Of a stretch of 9,145 bases of DNA, positions 7,070 to 9,145 are shown one piece after another; the first letter of the stretch is position 1, and each line of letters starts with the position of its first letter. Origin of the DNA: Candidatus Woesearchaeota archaeon (GTDB lineage Archaea > Nanobdellota > Nanobdellia > Woesearchaeales > ARS49). The stretch is taken from positions 1 to 9,145 of the forward strand of contig JAHFPE010000014.1 in NCBI GenBank assembly GCA_023261345.1, read 5' to 3'. The notes under the pieces were generated by a model. It was not told where the DNA came from. It did not search any database and was given only the letters and a program-made list of their open reading frames with translations. The translations under genes and the position numbers were made by a program.

Positions 7070-8053
7070 ATGACAGAGTTAAACCCTCATGAAGAAATCA
7101 TAATCCACGGTCATAACGTAGAGCGTGTTCTTGGATATTATTCTGGAAATTGTTCTGGAAATTATTTGGCAAAACCACCTGGAAGTCTTGAGAGAGTTCT
7201 GATAAAACATAAAGAGAACACCGAAATTGCACGCGGAAGTTACGAAGAGAGAATTCTTGCGGCACTTGGAAAACATTGGAATCAACAACCTCGAGAATTT
7301 CACGAAACTCTTGAAACAACAACACTAATACTAGACTATATTCCAGGAATTAACCTTGAAGCACTTGCCATTTATGAACTAAAAAACGATCGTGACGTAG
7401 ATATGCTCGCTCTTGAAGTTGGAATTGGAATGTGTGAGCATCTTAAGATTTTGCACACGCAACAATATGACTCAAAAAAAGGTAAAAGTAGGATTATTCA
7501 TCGCGACATAAAACCACAGAATATCATCATTGGATTCGACGGAAGCATCAATCTCATAGATTTTAGTATCTCACAATTAGAAGAAGAATACAACGTCAAC
7601 CCCCCAACGTGGACTAATGGATCTTTAGGTTATATGCCTCCAGAATCACTCATGCCAGAACGTTATAGAAGAATCTCTCCTGCTACAGATCTTTGGAGTT
7701 TAGGAAGTACGCTCGCAAAACTCTTCTTCATGAGAAGCGATTTTTTTGAAGGCACTTTTCCATTATCATCGACTGAAAAACCGCACACGTCTATTGCAAT
7801 TTCTTCCACTGAAGAACTAGAGCGATTACTCTCTATTGTTCCACACAAATTACGATCCATTCTCCTAAAATGCCTTGCACAAAAACCAGAAGATAGATAC
7901 ACATTTGCAGATCAATTACAGCAAGCGCTACAAAACGAAAGATCAGGAGCGTTCTTAACAAAAGAACTCGGACGAAGAGTAGAACATTATGATTTAACTG
8001 AACAACGACGAGCTACAAGTGAGGAAACAAGAATAACCAAAGTTGTTGCATGA
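7070..8053 (+). CDS. Eukaryotic-type Ser/Thr protein kinase
   Basis: A soluble 327-residue kinase made of a single catalytic domain plus a short charged tail. It has a loose glycine-rich loop (GYYSGNCSGNYLA, 22-34), the ATP-anchoring Lys46 in VLIKH, a helix-C Glu at 59 or 60, the catalytic loop HRDIKPQN (144-151, Asp146 as base), the metal-binding segment DFS (164-166) instead of DFG, GSLGYMPPES (185-193) in place of GTxxYMAPE, DLWSLG (207-212) and the closing Arg of EDRYTF (274-279). All key catalytic residues are therefore present, and activity is likely. No transmembrane or sensor domain is attached. It is divergent from the epimerase with a possible shared operator and is followed by T-rich sequence. 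Its substrates cannot be inferred. Confidence 0.93.
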   Translation: MTELNPHEEIIIHGHNVERVLGYYSGNCSGNYLAKPPGSLERVLIKHKENTEIARGSYEERILAALGKHWNQQPREFHETLETTTLILDYIPGINLEALAIYELKNDRDVDMLALEVGIGMCEHLKILHTQQYDSKKGKSRIIHRDIKPQNIIIGFDGSINLIDFSISQLEEEYNVNPPTWTNGSLGYMPPESLMPERYRRISPATDLWSLGSTLAKLFFMRSDFFEGTFPLSSTEKPHTSIAISSTEELERLLSIVPHKLRSILLKCLAQKPEDRYTFADQLQQALQNERSGAFLTKELGRRVEHYDLTEQRRATSEETRITKVVA

Positions 8054-8110
8054 GCGGATACAACTAAAAATGTGTTATGATTAATTACAATACTAAATCG
8101 TGTTCGCTAC

Positions 8111-8134
8111 TTTTTTAAAGAACTTTTCATTTTT
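8111..8134 (+). terminator. T-rich terminator region after the kinase
   Basis: T6 at 8111-8116, T4 at 8124-8127 and T5 at 8130-8134 follow the kinase stop on the plus strand, so termination would occur at or just inside the 3' end of the convergent membrane-protein gene. Confidence 0.45.
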
Positions 8135-8399
8135 GTCCAATCTTTATTGGCATTATTCTAAACATCCTACCTGCGTGATCAAGGAGCCACGTGCCCCCAA
8201 CACCTGCTAAAAAGTTATAGAGCGGCGAACCGTTTAGAAGTCCGCCAAGAATCCCACCAATTAACGCAGACTCAACAAGAGTCACCAAGAAAAAGAACCA
8301 AATAATTCTTCGCTTGTGTTCAATTGCATCTACAAGTCCCATCAATGCACGAACTAATCCTCCTAGAAGACCAAGTGCAGCTGCGTGAATCCAAACCAT
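8127..8399 (-). CDS. Small hydrophobic membrane protein
   Basis: A 90-residue protein that I cannot assign to a named family. Three hydrophobic helices are visible: about residues 3-23 (with an LGLLGGLVRALMGL glycine pattern), 31-56 (IIWFFFLVTLVESALIGGILGGLL), and 61-74 (YNFLAGVGGTWLLD). A charged loop (DAIEHKRR) separates the first two, and a basic tail ends the protein. The glycine-spaced helices recall small holin-like or pore-type proteins, but this is only a resemblance. ATG 8399 is preceded at 29 nt by TTTAATAC, so the mRNA is probably leaderless. It converges with the kinase and lies next to the tRNA-Ser array. Confidence 0.75.
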   Translation of the reverse strand: MVWIHAAALGLLGGLVRALMGLVDAIEHKRRIIWFFFLVTLVESALIGGILGGLLNGSPLYNFLAGVGGTWLLDHAGRMFRIMPIKIGQK

Positions 8400-8420
8400 A
8401 ATAATTGGTTTCGAAAGGTG

Positions 8421-8428
8421 GTATTAAA
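8421..8428 (-). promoter_or_regulatory. TATA-like element of the membrane-protein gene
   Basis: TTTAATAC on the minus strand begins 29 nt before ATG 8399, the spacing typical for the leaderless genes here. Confidence 0.45.
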
Positions 8429-8481
8429 TTGTTTCGGTAATGAAAATTGAAATAGAGAACTTTAATGAGACACACAAACGT

Positions 8482-8503
8482 AAAAACCCAGATTTGCACT
8501 GGG
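8482..8503 (-). terminator. Hairpin plus T5 resembling a tRNA T-arm
   Basis: On the minus strand CCCAG and CTGGG form a perfect 5-bp stem around the 7-base loop TGCAAAT, followed directly by five T. The arm looks like a tRNA T-arm (TTCAAAT with one change) and lies downstream of the tRNA-Ser array, so it could end that transcript. It may instead be chance, since it overlaps a 31-codon plus-strand frame starting at 8440. Confidence 0.35.
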
Positions 8504-8591
8504 CAGAAACCAACTTCACTGCTGCTCGTAGGTGAGCCCGGTTCAACTCCGTCAATCAATCGATGCAAGAATCGCTTCGCCCAAGCAATAA

Positions 8592-8620
8592 CGCCGCGAT
8601 CCGGATTTGAACTGGGAAAC
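8592..8620 (-). tRNA. 3' part of the outer tRNA-Ser(GGA): end of variable arm, T arm, acceptor strand
   Basis: These 29 nt match the last 29 nt of the complete tRNA-Ser (8710-8682) at 25 positions: GTTT of the variable arm, a T arm with the loop TTCAAAT, the acceptor 3' strand TCGCGGC and the Ser-type discriminator G. No 5' tRNA part precedes them. The acceptor strand pairs 7/7 with GCCGCGA at 9068-9062, the start of the distant 5' part, and the two pieces add up to 84 nt. The T stem has two A/C mismatches (49-65 and 52-62), both G-to-A changes relative to the complete gene. It could be a separately encoded or intron-separated exon, or a remnant. Confidence 0.65.
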
Positions 8621-8649
8621 CTCATTAAAACAGGTAACCTTTTCAATAA

Positions 8650-8665
8650 CGCCACGGCCCAGATT
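8650..8665 (-). tRNA. 3' part of the middle tRNA-Ser(GGA): end of T arm and acceptor strand
   Basis: Sixteen nt, AATCTGGGCCGTGGCG, align without gaps to the last 16 nt of the complete tRNA-Ser: end of the T loop, T-stem strand CTGGG, acceptor strand CCGTGGC and discriminator G. The acceptor strand pairs 6/7 with ACCACGG at 8907-8901, where a tRNA-Ser 5' part of 68 nt begins; 68 + 16 = 84. Position 62 is T here while position 52 in the 5' part is A, a compensatory change relative to the G52-C62 pair of the complete gene. The piece starts immediately after the 3' arm of the 15-bp inverted repeat. Confidence 0.55.
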
Positions 8666-8786
8666 CATTGAAGTTGAGCAACGCTGCCACCCGGATTTGA
8701 ACCGGGAAACCCTTGCGGGAACCACCTTTCCAGGGTGGCGCAGTACCAGGTTGTGCCATGGCAGCAAATCATGCTCAACTTCAATG
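8666..8786. repeat. Perfect 15-bp inverted repeat bracketing the complete tRNA-Ser
   Basis: CATTGAAGTTGAGCA at 8666-8680 and its exact reverse complement at 8772-8786 enclose the tRNA. In the minus-strand transcript they would form a 15-bp helix leaving only one base after the discriminator and six bases before the acceptor stem. The outer edge of the 3' arm (8666) coincides exactly with the start of the middle tRNA's 3' part (8665). Confidence 0.85.
8682..8765 (-). tRNA. trnS: tRNA-Ser(GGA), complete
   Basis: An 84-nt class II tRNA without an encoded CCA. The acceptor stem is GCTGCCA/TGGCAGC (7/7), the D stem GCA/TGC with GG in the loop, the anticodon stem CCACC/GGTGG with loop CTGGAAA and anticodon GGA (8731-8729), which reads UCC and UCU Ser codons. 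The long variable arm forms CCC-GCAA-GGG, as expected for Ser. The T arm is CCCGG TTCAAAT CCGGG and the discriminator is G. No intron is present within it. It lies inside the gap of a second tRNA-Ser-like gene and is bracketed by a 15-bp inverted repeat. Confidence 0.95.
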
Positions 8787-8805
8787 TGCTCAGAAATTCT
8801 CACAC

Positions 8806-8813
8806 ATTATAAA
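8806..8813 (-). promoter_or_regulatory. TATA box of the complete tRNA-Ser
   Basis: TTTATAAT on the minus strand begins 48 nt before the tRNA. By the local spacing, transcription starts near 8783-8786, so the precursor would begin at the 5' arm of the 15-bp inverted repeat. The element lies inside the gap of the middle tRNA. Confidence 0.5.
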
Positions 8814-8839
8814 GGTTTATTCCCTGAGAATTTCCGACA

Positions 8840-8907
8840 TGAATTGGGAAACCCTTGCGGGAACAAGATTTCCAGTCTTGCGGAGTACTAAGTTGTCCCA
8901 CCGTGGT
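8840..8907 (-). tRNA. 5' part of the middle tRNA-Ser(GGA), 68 nt, through the T loop
   Basis: From ACCACGG at the 5' end this follows the complete tRNA-Ser without gaps to TTCA in the T loop, then departs. The D stem is GGA/TCC and the anticodon stem CAAGA/TCTTG, both fully paired although nearly every pair differs from the complete gene, so the differences are compensatory. The anticodon is GGA (8873-8871) and the variable arm CCC-GCAA-GGG is unchanged. The D loop has AG where the complete gene has GG. Read straight on, the T and acceptor stems cannot form; with the 16 nt at 8665-8650 they do (6/7 and 4/5 pairs). Either a split or intron-bearing tRNA or a decayed one. Confidence 0.6.
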
Positions 8908-8930
8908 ATTTCAGAAGAGAAGAAATTGTG

Positions 8931-8939
8931 ATTTAAGAA
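8931..8939 (-). promoter_or_regulatory. TATA-like element of the middle tRNA-Ser
   Basis: TTCTTAAAT on the minus strand begins 32 nt before the first tRNA nucleotide (8907), the same distance as at the outer tRNA, placing the transcription start at or next to the mature 5' end. Confidence 0.45.
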
Positions 8940-8988
8940 TCTATGTCTTTAATTCCTCCAACATCAGCACCCCTGTTTTTAGGAGTCT

Positions 8989-9010
8989 CAAAAACCAGCT
9001 CGGGTTTTTG
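8989..9010. repeat. 8-bp hairpin at the point where the outer tRNA breaks off
   Basis: CAAAAACC and GGTTTTTG are perfect reverse complements around a 6-base loop. On the minus strand the hairpin begins three bases after the outer tRNA's 5' part ends and ends in a T5 run, so it may be a structural part of an intron or a terminator. Confidence 0.6.
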
Positions 9011-9013
9011 CGA

Positions 9014-9062
9014 CCTTGCGGGAACCACCTTTCCAGGGTGGCGCAGTACCAGGTTGTGCCAT
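9014..9062. repeat. Exact 49-bp copy of 8711-8759
   Basis: The two stretches are identical over 49 bases with a constant offset of 303. They cover the tRNA-Ser body from acceptor position 7 to the middle of the variable arm. Similarity stops sharply at 9013, inside the variable arm, and at 9063, inside the acceptor stem. Confidence 0.95.
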
Positions 9063-9068
9063 CGCGGC
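9014..9068 (-). tRNA. 5' part of the outer tRNA-Ser(GGA), 55 nt, through the variable arm
   Basis: It begins with acceptor strand GCCGCGA and matches the complete tRNA-Ser over D arm, anticodon arm (anticodon GGA, 9034-9032) and variable arm up to CCCGCAAGG, then diverges completely into a hairpin. No T arm follows. The acceptor strand differs from the complete gene at positions 3 and 6, and the only matching 3' strand, TCGCGGC at 8599-8593, differs at positions 70 and 67, restoring both pairs. Joining 9014 to 8620 gives an 84-nt tRNA with the same variable arm as the complete gene. The perfect conservation of the body argues against a long-dead pseudogene, though a recent duplication could also explain it. 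Confidence 0.65.
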
Positions 9069-9090
9069 ATGCGTTTTAGTTCTGTCTCTT

Positions 9091-9100
9091 ATTTTATTAA
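9091..9100 (-). promoter_or_regulatory. TATA-like element of the outer tRNA-Ser
   Basis: TTAATAAAAT on the minus strand begins 32 nt before the first tRNA nucleotide at 9068. Transcription would start at or within two bases of the mature 5' end. Confidence 0.5.
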
Positions 9101-9145
9101 CCTGATGATTTGGATGCCGAATAACTTCATACTACCAATCGTAAT

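Noticed and set aside
8440..8535. 31-codon plus-strand frame, MKIEIENFNETHKRKNPD and onward
   Set aside because: It reads like protein, but it is short, has no promoter at the usual spacing and no close Shine-Dalgarno, and ends by the tRNA remnants. It could be a truncated gene.
8537..8553. Plus-strand T-arm-like sequence CCCGGTTCAACTCCG
   Set aside because: The loop fits a tRNA, but only three of five stem pairs form and no D or anticodon arm with proper spacing precedes it. At most it is a remnant.
8574..8586. Small hairpin GCTT/AAGC after the outer tRNA's 3' part
   Set aside because: A 4-bp stem is too short to support a terminator or processing site.
8592..9068. CRISPR-like array of repeats
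   Set aside because: The repeats fold as tRNA-Ser, differ in length, have irregular spacing, and no cas genes are nearby.
8607..9079. Plus-strand frames of 72-94 codons that share an ETLAGT-type stretch, as if paralogous small proteins
   Set aside because: They are translations of the antisense strand of the tRNA-Ser copies; the shared residues come from the repeated tRNA sequence.

Overview
The window looks archaeal. It has a ribosomal protein eL21 gene overlapping a gene for RNA polymerase subunit Rpo4/F, an Lhr-family helicase, A/T-rich TATA boxes about 29-32 nt before most start codons with almost no Shine-Dalgarno sequences, and a tRNA gene without an encoded CCA. The compact, AT-rich, leaderless style and the many unrecognised small proteins would fit a DPANN-type lineage, but nothing here fixes the phylum.

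Layout. A minus-strand gene of unknown function with an internal duplication (28-837) faces away from the eL21-rpo4 operon (1061-1692, plus). A divergent promoter region at about 2317-2506 separates an unrecognised 157-residue protein (1843-2316, minus) from a large Lhr helicase (2507-5410, plus; I prefer a GTG start at 2507 over the longer frame from 2348). Lhr converges with another unrecognised protein (5460-5969, minus), which lies just downstream of a UDP-sugar epimerase-like SDR (6008-6925, minus). The epimerase diverges from a eukaryote-type Ser/Thr protein kinase (7070-8053, plus) across a region with a perfect 10-bp inverted repeat. The kinase converges with a small hydrophobic membrane protein (8127-8399, minus).

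The most remarkable part is 8592-9100 on the minus strand. One complete tRNA-Ser(GGA) (8682-8765, 84 nt) is nested inside a second tRNA-Ser(GGA), which is itself nested inside a third. The outer gene's first 55 nt (9068-9014) continue in 29 nt at 8620-8592. The middle gene's first 68 nt (8907-8840) continue in 16 nt at 8665-8650. Each reconstruction is exactly 84 nt, pairs 7/7 and 6/7 in the acceptor stem, and has a TATA box 32 nt before its first nucleotide. In the outer tRNA the acceptor stem differs from the complete one by two compensatory base-pair changes located on opposite sides of a 393-nt gap. Either these are functional interrupted or split tRNAs with very unusual nested introns, or they are a fossil of successive insertions into tRNA genes. 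The sequence alone cannot decide.

Functional links between the protein genes are weak. Translation and transcription core (eL21, Rpo4), RNA/DNA helicase (Lhr), sugar-nucleotide metabolism (epimerase) and signalling (kinase) are independent short units, most with their own promoter.
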